NCBI GenBank assembly: GCA_965197795.1
Contig: OZ240228.1
Coordinates: 620,001-684,000, forward strand
DNA: 64,000 bases
Direction of reading: 5' to 3'
From: WHTK01 sp965197795
GTDB lineage: Bacteria > Chloroflexota > Dehalococcoidia > DSTF01 > WHTK01
In this document: positions 19,901-27,245 of the stretch, one piece after another
Numbering within the stretch: the first letter of the stretch is position 1
How the letters are laid out: each line of letters opens with the position of its first letter
The notes under the pieces: model-generated
The model's input: the letters and a program-made list of their open reading frames with translations, nothing else
The model's database searches: none
What the model was told of the DNA's origin: nothing
Translations under genes and position numbers: made by a program

Positions 19901-22426
19901 GGTGTCCGACAGGGTATAGGTCGAGCTTGCGGCGTTCGAGATGTCCGTCTCCGTCGTTCCATCGTTCCGAATCCATTGGTAGCTGTAGAGGGAGCCGTAG
20001 AGCAAGCTGGTCAGCCCGTCGGCGTCGGTGATGCCGGAAACGTCCGCCGTGAGCGTCTCGTCCACCTGAGCCGTCCCACTGATGGTGGGCGCTCCCGTGG
20101 CCGGGCTGTTTTCCGATGGCGCGTCGTCGCCGAAGACCCAGGGGCGGGCCTGCTTGATCGACAGAATATCGTCGCTGGTGATCTTGAACTCGATCTCCAT
20201 GGCGAACGGCTCATCGGCTTCGACACCGTACAGCTCGGCGAACTCGTCATGGATCAGTTCGAGATGACGGCGCAACTGATCCATTTGGGCGTCGCTCATA
20301 AGGAGTTGCCCCCGCTGCATCTGGTTGGAGGTCGCGAGGACGGTATACTCACCGCCCTGGTGCAACAGGATTTCCTCCGGCGCCGAGTGCGCGTCGGGAT
20401 TGGTGACCAGGTCCTCCCCGAGCTGCGAGTTGACGTAGTAATTTCCGTATCTCATTCGGATAGGATCGAAGCTGACGGCGACGCCGTTGGCCAGTTCGTC
20501 CGAGTAGTTGGGATGCACCAGCACCCCCATCGCCGCCGCCAGGTGATCGACGCGATAGAACTCGCGTTCGGTGAAGGCCCGGAAGTTCCACAGGCTGGCG
20601 TACACCTGCTTGAGCGATTTGGCAATCCCGTCTTCTTCGGTCTCATCGGGATGCTGGGTCTTGGAGTCGTAAAGCCCCGCGCCGCTGAAACCGGGGAGAT
20701 CTTCGTTGTTGGTGCTGGACCGGTAGCGCAGCGACTGCCCCTCAGGGTATTTGGAGTGCATCTCCGTCAGCGCCGCGATAATCCACTCAGGGGTCTCGCC
20801 CTTCTTGATTTTCTTGCGGAGTTTCTTGAGCTCTTTCTCCTGGGTCTCGAAGTCCGACTGGAAATTCGGGTCAGCCAGCATCTCCTCCACATCGTCATAG
20901 AACTCGTTGTGCCTCATAAACTCGTCGTAGAAATAGAACGGCACCGCGTACCCGTCTGGGACGGTGCCGTCAGGAAAACCCAGGGTCCGCAGCACGGCCA
21001 CGTTCGCCGCCTTGACGCCGAACGCGTTCCAGTCGTCGAATTCAATGTCGCTCAGGGCCGTGATCTCCGTGACCGTGAGGTCCCGTTCCGATGTTTGCGT
21101 CTCAGAGGGCCGCGAGGCTTTGTAGTGGGCATCTACCTCCTCGGGTGTGGCTGCGCGGAGGAAGTAGCCGGACGAGCCCACCAGGTATTGGACGTAGCTG
21201 CCGATCAGGCCATCGATGTCGCCGTCTTCGAGGGCATCTCGAATAAAGGAGTTGGGTACGCTGTCCTGCACCGCGCGCAGGTTGACATGCGAAAGCGGCG
21301 TTTGCGGCACGGTGGTGATGATGCCGGCAACGCGGGAGAGATCGTTGGGCAGCGTCTCGTAGATCACGATGTCGCGAGGGTTGGGGCGTTCCTCCAGCGA
21401 CATGACCCGCAGGAACCCGAACCCCTCCCCCCGGTTGAGGGAGATGAAATCCAGATCGAAAGCGATGTCTTCTGCGAGCAGCACGTCGACCCGGGAATCG
21501 TCATAGAGAGACTGATCCTCGTGATAGCGGGCCACCGCCTTCTCCCACATCGGATAATAGGCGAGGTTTTCTTCCAGCAGCGGCATGCTGGCTGCCAGAA
21601 CGGTGAACGCATAGGAAATCTCTTTGAAAGAGTAGACATCGTTGGCCCCGAACTGGAAACGATAAACACCCAGAGACCCGTCGGGAGCAACCGCTTTCGG
21701 GTGGTATACCATCTCGGCGACCATCGTCTCATGTCCGTGGAGTGGGTTGACCTCGAGACCAACGGCCGCCGAGAAGTCATCGTGTCGTTGGTACGTCTTG
21801 GTGTTCATGAAATAGACGGATGGGCGGTCGGTGTTCATGTCGACCATAAGGAACTTGACGGCCTCCAGGTTCCTGAGATGGCTGTCGATACCGCTGTCAC
21901 TCTTGTAGGCAAGCGACACATACGTCTCGCGGTTAGGAATGGCCGCCGCGCCATCGTCAAAACCCATGGCTGGGACAGAGTTCACCGGGTTCATGCCCAC
22001 CGGGTCCGCCAGCTCTGTAATGTCATCAGTGCAATCGCCATCGACATCGGCGGGGTCGCTGACGAGGTATTTCTCCACCCGGTAGCGCTCTTTGGGCAGC
22101 GCCTCCAAGCTCTCGGTCAGCGTCGTGGCGCCGTCCTGGCCCAGGGTCACCCCAACCGGTACTTCAAATGTGGTGTCGGCGTCCAGATCGTGCCGCACAT
22201 AGAGCACGAAGTACTCGTCGGTAGTGGACTCGACCACGATAGGAACGGCCCCAACCTCTACCACGGTCGGCGTCGGGGCTGAGTCGGCTCCGGGACACGT
22301 ATCCTCCTGTGAGGCTTGCTGCGCGGAGGCTGTGGACCAGGGTATGAGCAAGTACAGGGCGAATAGGGCTAGTAGCCCGGGAAGGATGAGGAGGGTTAGA
22401 GGAGCGCGGCGGCTGGGTAGAGTCAT
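13946..22426 (-). CDS. Giant secreted protein: PEP-synthase-like head, Ig-like repeats, GLUG repeats
   Basis: A 2,826-residue exported protein. A signal peptide ('LTLLILPGLLALFALYLLIP', then ASAQQ) opens it. Residues about 300-760 resemble PEP synthase/PPDK: a swivelling His-like segment 'TVPQTPLSHVNLRA' near 378 and an ATP-grasp segment 'RYRSSTNNEDLPGFSGAG' near 567. From about 780 onward come many Ig-like modules with the pattern 'YQWIRND' then 'STYTL', 'GKTIKVRVSFTDD'. Residues about 1710-2120 hold an Asp-rich calcium-like segment ('DYDADNDGLIEVTTLKQLD') and some ten GLUG motifs ('GGLVGNNYG'). A 347-residue block occurs twice. Likely cell-surface or released; catalytic activity of the head outside the cell is doubtful. 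No sorting signal recognised. Confidence 0.85.
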   Translation of the reverse strand: MTLPSRRAPLTLLILPGLLALFALYLLIPWSTASAQQASQEDTCPGADSAPTPTVVEVGAVPIVVESTTDEYFVLYVRHDLDADTTFEVPVGVTLGQDGATTLTESLEALPKERYRVEKYLVSDPADVDGDCTDDITELADPVGMNPVNSVPAMGFDDGAAAIPNRETYVSLAYKSDSGIDSHLRNLEAVKFLMVDMNTDRPSVYFMNTKTYQRHDDFSAAVGLEVNPLHGHETMVAEMVYHPKAVAPDGSLGVYRFQFGANDVYSFKEISYAFTVLAASMPLLEENLAYYPMWEKAVARYHEDQSLYDDSRVDVLLAEDIAFDLDFISLNRGEGFGFLRVMSLEERPNPRDIVIYETLPNDLSRVAGIITTVPQTPLSHVNLRAVQDSVPNSFIRDALEDGDIDGLIGSYVQYLVGSSGYFLRAATPEEVDAHYKASRPSETQTSERDLTVTEITALSDIEFDDWNAFGVKAANVAVLRTLGFPDGTVPDGYAVPFYFYDEFMRHNEFYDDVEEMLADPNFQSDFETQEKELKKLRKKIKKGETPEWIIAALTEMHSKYPEGQSLRYRSSTNNEDLPGFSGAGLYDSKTQHPDETEEDGIAKSLKQVYASLWNFRAFTEREFYRVDHLAAAMGVLVHPNYSDELANGVAVSFDPIRMRYGNYYVNSQLGEDLVTNPDAHSAPEEILLHQGGEYTVLATSNQMQRGQLLMSDAQMDQLRRHLELIHDEFAELYGVEADEPFAMEIEFKITSDDILSIKQARPWVFGDDAPSENSPATGAPTISGTAQVDETLTADVSGITDADGLTSLLYGSLYSYQWIRNDGTTETDISNAASSTYTLSDTDAGKTIRVRVSFTDDRGYEEALTSAPTTAVQPRPNNPATGAPTISGTAQVGETLAAAISGIADADGLTSVSYSYQWIANDASADTDISGQTGSTYTLVSADKGKTIKVRVDFTDDRDHEEYLVSAATTAVQPRPNSPATGGPTINGTAQVDETLTADTSGIADEDGLDNATFSYQWIRSDGNNDTDISGQTGSTYTLASADKGKTINVRVSFTDDADNEETLTSAATAAVTPQPDNMVSDEDPAVWSADMLVVDLGNGSIGAVSANLFSNQGGSAGLQAKWLWYYTPGRYIRLAFPDVVPGGEELTLEIGDVVLTLQAGDSAFTWDDVDVDWEDGQIIPLRIVPTSATAVSQPNSPATGAPTISGAAQEDETLTVDTSRIADADGLENVSYSYQWIRNDESNDSDIPDATGTTYTLDANDVGKTIKVRVSFTDNADHEETLTSAATTAVAARPNTPATGLPTIAGTAQVGETLTADTSDIADADGLDNATFSYQWIRNDGNSDSDIPDATDTTYTLVSADEGKTIKVRATFTDDADNEETLTSATTEVVQRGSNAWSATMTVGARDGYTGYSFWGDPHLGSLSVTEVEWDGKTHHVRYIFLQDGKFLLGLNEEMLSTGFVLSVGDEEFGSADAMVDKGGASYRFRWDDPGLGWSDGDEVSVNLVQSDQNTPALGAPTISGTAQVDETLTADTSGVEDADGLDNVSYSYQWMADGADIQNATSSTYKLVFPDQGKTIKVRVTFTDDRDNAETLTSAATVAVAVAANRQATGQPTTSGTPQVGETLTADTSGIADEDGLDNVSYGYQWIRSDGDTDTEIAGETFSTYTVADDDVGKHVKVRVAFIDDAGNEESLTSGTTEVLVDYDADNDGLIEVTTLKQLDAIRHDLDGDGIPTDDGVAAYTAAFPGPVERMGCSGADGCAGYEIMADLDFDTNGSGDDDAGDTYWNDGAGWTPIGGGASQISSTGWTMHNPFLAIFEGNGRTISNLFVDKRGSFLGLFGYVGFDAASGAIGVIRNVNLIDVNVTGGHDGSGLAAVNLGVITNSQVTGLVTGVNIIGGLVGENYGVIAGSHVAGCVSGGTMVGGLVGRSYGAITNSSVTGCVSALSYVGGLVGNNYGLITGSHTAGRVSGHGVVIGGLVGSHKGAITASRSTARVLGTDSGPQSNIIGGLVGDNRGAIAASYATGHVSGEGWIGGLVGQSASVAESPSAITASYATGRVSGTRKIGGLVGVNDGAITASYAAGPVSGSEDVGGLAGTSGGVITASYWDTRTSGHPAGSHGVGKTTAELQAPTGYSGIYETWNLNGDDVPDSPWDLGSATQHLALAAGLEMDTDDVLDSLWDLGAASQYPALAADLDGAGRATWQEFGHQLRAGPVLTTTVTPGEDSVELSWTAVNTSHWSPVPTVTYTLYRGDGDTVEAIVRDLEGLVHTDGDVTSGETYSYQVVAVVAGGEAAYSALDSATPGVNAPATGAPTIAGTAQVGETLTADTSDIADADGLDNATFSYQWIRNDGNSDSDIPDATDTTYTLVSADEGKTIKVRATFTDDADNEETLTSATTEVVQRGSNAWSATMTVGARDGYTGYSFWGDPHLGSLSVTEVEWDGKTHHVRYIFLQDGKFLLGLNEEMLSTGFVLSVGDEEFGSADAMVDKGGASYRFRWDDPGLGWSDGDEVSVNLVQSDQNTPALGAPTISGTAQVDETLTADTSGVEDADGLDNVSYSYQWMADGADIQNATSSTYKLVFPDQGKTIKVRVTFTDDRDNAETLTSAATVAVAVAANRQATGQPTTSGTPQVGETLTADTSGIADEDGLDNVSYGYQWIVGGSDIDGATGSSYTLIDSEQGKTIQVRVAFTDDRNNEETLTSIATAAVAPAPVPLTVSVTVSAPATHDGSSELTFEIEFSEEIGISYRTLKSHAFTVTGGSVEKAQRTDKPSNIPWRITVKPHGNGDVTIELPATTDCNADGAICTGDGRKLSNSLSFTVSGPGG
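14448..15488. repeat. 1,041-bp internal duplication, copy 1
   Basis: By eye identical over its whole length to 17481-18521, offset 3,033 bp. It encodes two Ig-like modules, a domain starting near 'MTVGARDGYTGYSFWGD' and two further Ig-like modules. Such identity inside a gene with diverged repeats means a recent duplication or gene conversion, or possibly an assembly artefact. Confidence 0.9.
17481..18521. repeat. 1,041-bp internal duplication, copy 2
   Basis: Second copy of the block at 14448-15488. The GLUG array and the Asp-rich segment lie between the two copies, so recombination between them would delete about 3 kb, including the GLUG region, in frame. Confidence 0.9.
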
Positions 22427-22911
22427 CGCACCACCCTTTTTCTACCCAGCACGAAGAATCGATAAACCGGCGGGCCGTCTGGCTAAAACGTCGCCGCGCG
22501 CGACAGGCGACGGTGCGACCGTCGCCGCGCCTGCAGGGGCCGTCGTGCTGTCCGCCGCCTCAGGTGCCTGGACCGGTCTGTCGAGCGCTATGTAAACGCC
22601 TCCTCTAGCGCGGTCGGGATTAGCGGAACATACGGCCCCCTGCGCTGTCCCCACGTAGAGTGGCAGCCTGTGATTCCGCCTATCTGGTGATTCTTCTTTA
22701 CGTACTTACCCACGAAAACACTAAGAACTCTTCATCGTCTTGGTAAGTGTCAAATCACACTTTTGAGCGCCAATTTTCTTAGCTCTGAGAGAGGGTATTT
22801 CTGCAACTTTTTGCTCTTGCCGGCATAAGCGAAGTGGCTTAATTAGTAGTCATCTACACGCTGGCGTGACCGCCAAACACTTCATGGTCTCACGCGCATA
22901 CCGGAGATGAG
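22427..22911. promoter_or_regulatory. Divergent intergenic region with a 9-bp inverted repeat
   Basis: No gene is visible. Between the giant gene (minus) and the sensor kinase (plus) lies a GC-rich half with the inverted repeat GGCGACGGT/ACCGTCGCC (22506-22526, 3-nt loop) and an AT-richer half (about 22680-22860) suited to promoters of the two-component genes. No hexamer pair is convincing enough to name. Confidence 0.45.
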
Positions 22912-24171
22912 ATGTCTCAGGCGTCTAGCCAGAGCCGTGGCCTTCATCCCATCAGGGCAGCCGCCAGCGTCCTTCGGATGGGCAGCTCGACGCTCATCCG
23001 CCTCGACCCGGCCGGGCTGAGATACGTCGCGACCATACTGGTCTGGGCACACTGGTTCGTCGTTGCCTTCAGTTTTGTGCAGTTGGCGTACCGCCCTGCG
23101 GGTTGGCCGGAGCGCTATGTCGTGTATGCGCCGCTGTTCCTGCTGCTGGTTGCATTCAATGGATACACGCACTACCGGCTGGCGACGAACAAGACCATCA
23201 CATGGCGCTGGATTCTGGGGCTCGCGGCTATGGACATAACAATGGTCTCGGTCGCCACGGCGATAGGGGGAGGTTTCAGCCACTATTTCTTGCATCTGCT
23301 GTACTACCCCCTGCTGGCCGGGTACGCATTGGTCTTTACGTCTTTCAGGCTGACCATGGTCTGTGTGACCGTGGTGTCGGCCATGTATCTGGCGATAAGC
23401 GTCACCGTTGGAGAAGGAATCGACATAGGGGCAACGGAAGAGAAGCCCCTGCTGGCCCGGATCTTCGTCATGTATGCGGTGGCGGCAACGGTCAACCTGA
23501 TCTCCAACTTCGAACGGAGCAGGTGGAGGGCCGCGGTGGAGCGGGAACGGGCCCTTCAGCGGGAGCTGATCGAGCTCTCCCAAGCCATTCACGATACGAC
23601 GGCGCAGACCGCCTTCATGATCGGCCTGGGGATAGACGCGGCCAAACAGGTTGCGGGAGACTCGAACGAGGAGCTCACCGCCAGGCTCGATGCGACCTCA
23701 CGGCTTTCTAAGACCGCCGTCTGGCAGTTGAGACACCCGATAGACATGGGCCGCATATTCGAAGGCAGTGAGTTGGGCTGGACCCTGGACTCGCACGTTG
23801 CGACGTTCAGGTCCATCACGTCGGTGGAGGCGGAGCTGACTCAGAACGGGGTGGAGCCGTCCCTTTCAACAGAGGCCAAGAGTATGCTGTTTTCCATAGC
23901 CCACAACGCCCTCGCCAACGCCTTTCGCCATGCCGGAGCGAGCCTGGTGCTGGTCGACCTCGACTTCGGACGGGATGAGCTCAGGCTCTCGGTGTCGGAC
24001 GACGGGGTGGGGCTTCCCGACGACTACGAGGAGCGGGGCCACGGCTTCGAAAACATGCGGGCGTACGCCGGGCGTCTGGGCGGACGCCTTATCGTAGAAC
24101 CCACGGGCCCGGTCGGCGGCACGAGCGTGACCTGTGTGATGCCGTTGTCTCCTGGCGGAAAGGAGGGATAG
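22912..24171 (+). CDS. Membrane sensor histidine kinase
   Basis: A 419-residue sensor kinase. About five to six membrane segments fill residues 40-195 ('ILVWAHWFVVAFSFVQLAY', 'VYAPLFLLLVAFNGYTHY' and others). The phosphoacceptor His is probably in 'LSQAIHDTTAQTAFMIGLG', near residue 227. The HATPase domain shows N-box 'SIAHNALANAFRHA', G1 'VSDDGVGLPDDY' and G2 'GHGFENMRAYAGRLGG', as in NarL-partner kinases. It would sense a membrane or small-molecule cue and phosphorylate the response regulator encoded 1 nt downstream. The ATG at 22912 has a GGAG six bases before it. Confidence 0.88.
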   Translation: MSQASSQSRGLHPIRAAASVLRMGSSTLIRLDPAGLRYVATILVWAHWFVVAFSFVQLAYRPAGWPERYVVYAPLFLLLVAFNGYTHYRLATNKTITWRWILGLAAMDITMVSVATAIGGGFSHYFLHLLYYPLLAGYALVFTSFRLTMVCVTVVSAMYLAISVTVGEGIDIGATEEKPLLARIFVMYAVAATVNLISNFERSRWRAAVERERALQRELIELSQAIHDTTAQTAFMIGLGIDAAKQVAGDSNEELTARLDATSRLSKTAVWQLRHPIDMGRIFEGSELGWTLDSHVATFRSITSVEAELTQNGVEPSLSTEAKSMLFSIAHNALANAFRHAGASLVLVDLDFGRDELRLSVSDDGVGLPDDYEERGHGFENMRAYAGRLGGRLIVEPTGPVGGTSVTCVMPLSPGGKEG

Positions 24172-24172
24172 G

Positions 24173-24856
24173 TTGTCAACGGAGTCTCGTCGCATAAGGG
24201 TGCTGCTCGCCGACGACCATGCGGTCACGCGGGAGGGTCTTCAGGTGATTCTGGAGCGGTCCGAGGAATTCGAGGTGGTGGGCCAAGCCAGGGACGGGGT
24301 GGAGGCGGTGAAGGCGGCCTCCGAGCTGTCGCCCGACTTGATCGTCATGGACGTCATGATGCCAAAGAAGGACGGCGTGGAGGCGTGCCGGGAGATCATG
24401 GAGTCTCTGCCCGAGACACGGGTGATCATGCTGACCGCCTCGACGGAGGCGAACGCCGTGGTAGAGGCGGTGGCCGCCGGAGCGACCGGCTATCTTCAGA
24501 AGGTGGCCGGGATGGACCAGGTCCTGCGGATGATGAAGGGCGCGGCTGCGGGCGAGGGCCGTCTGCCGACCGAGGCGGTGAGGCGGGTCTTCGACAGGAT
24601 TCGGCGCGGGGCGAAATCGAAGGAGGAGGTCGACCTGACCCTGAGGGAGAAGGAGATCCTTGTGTCGTTCTGCCGGGGCATGTCATACGTTGCGATTGCG
24701 GAGGCAAGGGAAGTCAAGGTGGTCACCATCCGAAACGCCATCTACACCATTCAGGTAAAGCTGGGCGTTGCCTCGAAGCAGGAGATCGTGGTGTGGGCCG
24801 TGCGGAACGGGCTGCTGGACGGGGAGGACGAGCCCGATTCCCAGGCGGCGCGGTGA
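24173..24856 (+). CDS. NarL/LuxR-family response regulator
   Basis: A 227-residue two-component transcription regulator. The receiver domain has the acidic pair in 'VLLADDHAVTREG', the phosphoacceptor Asp60 in 'DLIVMDVMMPKKDG' and Thr/Lys switch residues in 'MLTASTEAN' and 'YLQKVAGM'. A LuxR-type HTH follows ('LTLREKEILVSFCRGMSY', 'VVTIRNAIYTIQVKLG'). Translation begins at a TTG one base after the kinase stop, so the pair is co-translated. The target genes are unknown; the divergent giant surface protein is a candidate by position only. Confidence 0.9.
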   Translation: MSTESRRIRVLLADDHAVTREGLQVILERSEEFEVVGQARDGVEAVKAASELSPDLIVMDVMMPKKDGVEACREIMESLPETRVIMLTASTEANAVVEAVAAGATGYLQKVAGMDQVLRMMKGAAAGEGRLPTEAVRRVFDRIRRGAKSKEEVDLTLREKEILVSFCRGMSYVAIAEAREVKVVTIRNAIYTIQVKLGVASKQEIVVWAVRNGLLDGEDEPDSQAAR

Positions 24857-24886
24857 CGGGCCGGTCCGGCAAGCTATCGTGCGTTG

Positions 24887-24928
24887 CAGGAGCCGGCTCG
24901 AACGAGCTGACGGACGCTCCGGCTCCTG
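24887..24928 (+). terminator. Inverted repeat after the response regulator
   Basis: Perfect 10-bp arms CAGGAGCCGG and CCGGCTCCTG, 22 nt apart with a smaller inner GCTCG/CGAGC pairing, lie 31 nt after the regulator stop. No T-run follows, so it may be a Rho-independent terminator of weak type or a processing hairpin. Confidence 0.5.
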
Positions 24929-25023
24929 GCGCTCAGTCGGACGGCATCCGCTACGGTCCAACTCCTGGCACAATGCCGGCCCCCACCATTCTGAATGTCG
25001 CCAGATAGTCACAGGGAGAAGCG

Positions 25024-25179
25024 ATGCAGCAGGTGCGACTGTGGGAGAAGCTGTCGGAGATACCGGCGCGATACGCCAGCCTGGAACAGTGGATCGAGGA
25101 CTGGCTGGCCGACGACAGGTGCGCTACCTTTGCTGGTATCTCAGGATGATGTTTGGCCTGGCCGGTTGTGAAGGGTAAA
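25024..25179 (+). pseudogene. Chimeric scrap: 5' gene start joined to a terminase tail
   Basis: A start with a GGGAGAAG-like ribosome site opens 'MQQVRLWEKLSEIPARYASL' and 'EQWIEDWLADD', which resembles the N-terminus of NucS/DUF91-like endonuclease-type proteins. At about 25115 the DNA switches, in another frame, to the last 60 bp of the large terminase gene as found at 35337-35397 ('RYLCW', 'MFGLAGC'). Recombinase copy 3 follows at once, just as a recombinase relic follows the terminase at 35.4 kb. This is a recombination junction. Confidence 0.6.
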
Positions 25180-25182
25180 CGC

Positions 25183-26090
25183 CTAGCTCGTTCCAGCCAG
25201 CTGCATCGCCGGACTGAAAGCAGCGTGCGCCTTTGCCGCCTGCTCTGAGTCGTAGGTAGCAGAGTAGCGACGGACCATCATCGGGCTCGAATGACCAAGC
25301 AAATACTGGACATCGAGCTCGCGGGCATTGACCCGGATCGCCCAGGTAGCAAACGTGTGACGGAAACGATGGGGGTTGACCTGGCTAACCCGAGCCCTCA
25401 CGCCGTGACGGGTGAACATCACGTTCATGTGATGATTGCGAAGGGCTCGGCCGTCAAAGGTCTGGAAGAGCTGGCCTTCGCTCCAGCCCCGAAAGTCCTC
25501 CAGGTAGCTTCTAAGGGCTTCAAGCGCTACTTCGCTTATCGCCGTCCAGCGCTGCTTACGTCCCTTGCCTTGAAGAACGCGCACGCGGCCCTCCCCGAAG
25601 ACGACATCGCAAAGCTCAATCGAGACGAGCTCGCTTGAACGCACGCCGGTATCTAGGAGGAAGAGGATCATCGCCCTCATGCGAGAGCCCACGTAGGTCT
25701 TGGGATTGCAGGCAGCTAGCAAGGTCGTTAGGTCGTCTTTTGAGAAGGGCTGGACGACCTTCTGCTCACGCCTCACCATCGGCACGCGCATGAACGGGTT
25801 CTCCTCGACATAGTCCATGCGGCGGCACCAGGAGAAGAACGCCTTGACCTCACGCTGTCTCCGGTGCTGGGTACCGGCGCTCACGCCGCGCTCCCGCACC
25901 CAGCCCATGAAGAGATAGACATGCGCCGGCCTGAAGGCTCTAACCGAGTTGGGCAGTTGGAGTTGGTCGACTGCACGGCGGAAGTGACGGAGGGTCTCGG
26001 CGTAGGACTGCACGGTACGCTCAGTCTTGCCTCTACTGTGCAGGCTGTGAGGTAGAGGGGGACCGCCTCTTCGAATCTTTCCATGTGCAA
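25183..26090 (-). pseudogene. Tyrosine recombinase, copy 3, frameshifted near the N-terminus
   Basis: The catalytic part is nearly identical to copies 1 and 2, with every active-site residue. The N-terminus is broken: after 'MHMERFEEAVPLYLTACTVE' the DNA has GAGGCAAG where the other copies have GAGGGCAAG, so one G is missing and the frame shifts at about residue 21. Translation could only restart at a distant upstream Met in the other frame (26112), which would replace the first 20 or so residues. The C-terminus is the longer form, ending 'MQLAGTS'. Either a sequencing slip or a recent inactivation. Confidence 0.8.
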
Positions 26091-26216
26091 CCTCCCCTAA
26101 TCCGGTGGTCACACATCACTCCCTCAGGTAGGGGATGAAGTCAAGCTAAAAGACCGGCCGGACTCTCAGATGCCGAAGAGTTGCCAGCTGACGGCGAAGG
26201 CCACCGCTCTGGTCCA
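26091..26216. repeat. Recombinase upstream flank shared with 43086-43216
   Basis: About 125 bp upstream of copies 3 and 4 are nearly identical, including 'GACCGGCCGGACTCTCAGAT' and the following CCGAAGAGT. Copies 1 and 2 share only the first 40 or so bases. Copies 3 and 4 are therefore the most recent duplicates. Confidence 0.75.
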
Positions 26217-26259
26217 CCCAGACCTACGACCATGTCGCCCAGGTTCTGCATCTGACGAG

Positions 26260-26375
26260 CTACCGCCGCTGGGGTCGGACGTCAACCTTGCCACCCGTCC
26301 GTTGGTGGACGGGTTCAACGGGGAGTACGACCAGGCGGTCGTCGTATCCAACGGCGCGGACATTCGGCCTTTTCA
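26260..26375 (+). pseudogene. NYN-domain nuclease fragment
   Basis: The frame reads 'GSDVNLATRPLVDGFNGEYD' then 'QAVVVSNGADIRPF', which matches the central part of NYN (PIN-like) domain proteins, where a conserved SNDSD is usual; here it is SNGAD. Both ends are missing. It lies among terminase and recombinase scraps. Confidence 0.55.
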
Positions 26376-26389
26376 CAGAGAGCCGAGCT

Positions 26390-26606
26390 CCCCCGCAATG
26401 CACGCCAGCTTGGCGGACTGGTCAGAGACGGCTTCGGCGACTATTACCGCCAGGTGATGGCGCCCAAACGCCAGCTCGAACAGGACGCGCAGGGCAACTG
26501 GACCTCTCGCTATGACGAGCACGGCAAGCCCGACCACTACGCCCACGCCGAAAACTACTGCCTGCAGGCGCTCCTCGCTCCTCGCCCCTCCTTATCGGGC
26601 TTGCAT
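26390..26606 (+). pseudogene. Phage terminase C-terminal fragment
   Basis: The frame 'LGGLVRDGFGDYYRQVMAPK' continuing 'RQLEQDAQGNWTSRYDEHGK' and 'PDHYAHAENYC' resembles the nuclease-domain end of phage terminase large subunits. It differs from the terminase at 34 kb, so a second packaging gene once lay here. It ends abruptly in recombinase-derived DNA. Confidence 0.5.
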
Positions 26607-26665
26607 GACCAAGCAAGTACTGGATATCGGGCTCGCGGGCATTGGCGCGGATCGAACCAATGGAA
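26605..26665 (-). pseudogene. Recombinase remnant
   Basis: Sixty bases closely match the recombinase genes around the 'RVNARELDVQYLLGHSS' region (compare 25289-25349). Both flanks are unrelated. It is a leftover of another recombinase copy. Confidence 0.65.
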
Positions 26666-26950
26666 TGGAAGATCAGTATCCACCGTGCTTCAAGCCGGCT
26701 TTGCCCTAGAGCGTGAGGATAGATGGGGAGCGTTCTCAGCCTTGCGCTGACGCCGCATCTGTTCGAACAGGGACTGGTCGCTCCGCCTCCGGCTTGATGG
26801 CCTTTGCGGTCTCATCAATGTCTCCATCAGTTGACCAGCAAATGACCGGGGCAAAGCCCTAAAGGACACCCGGGACAGAGAGCAGATGAAACAAGCAACA
26901 GGGGCTTCGGCCCCCACAAATTGGTTTGTAAGAGCAAGGAGAAATCAACC

Positions 26951-27245
26951 TTGAAATTTATTAGAAAGGCCTTGTGGCCCACGGCGATTGTAGCCGCGTT
27001 TCTGATGCTCTTCGGGGCACTGGGGAATGCGATTAACGCCGATACACTCGGCAATGTTCAGTCGTCGACTGGTGATAACGTTGTCGAGGCTGGCGAAGAG
27101 GTCGCGATCTACGTCGTCGTCGAGGCTGATGCAGACAACGCCGCCGAGGTCGCAAAGGCCGCTCTCCGCGGTCTCGTTGATGCCCTGAGGGACGCCGACT
27201 CATCAATAGCTATCATTAGCGCTGAAAGCGCCCTCAGGGACGCGC
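26951..27245 (+). pseudogene. Truncated exported protein
   Basis: An AAGGAGA ribosome site precedes a TTG start. 'LKFIRKALWPTAIVAAFLML' then 'FGALGNAINADTLG' is a clear signal peptide, followed by an Ala/Asp/Val-rich segment with 'EEVAIYVVVEADADNAAEVA'. After about residue 95 the sequence loses coherence and meets a repeat-like promoter region, so the gene is probably cut at its 3' end. Family unknown. Confidence 0.45.

Noticed and set aside
14075..22282. Long plus-strand frames (up to about 770 codons) opposite the giant protein gene
   Set aside because: They are antisense to repeated Ig and PEP-synthase-like coding sequence, have no domain, and exist because of the GC-rich repeat codon pattern.
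25864..26055. Short plus-strand frame over the N-terminus of recombinase copy 3
   Set aside because: Antisense shadow of the recombinase gene, with counterparts over the other copies.
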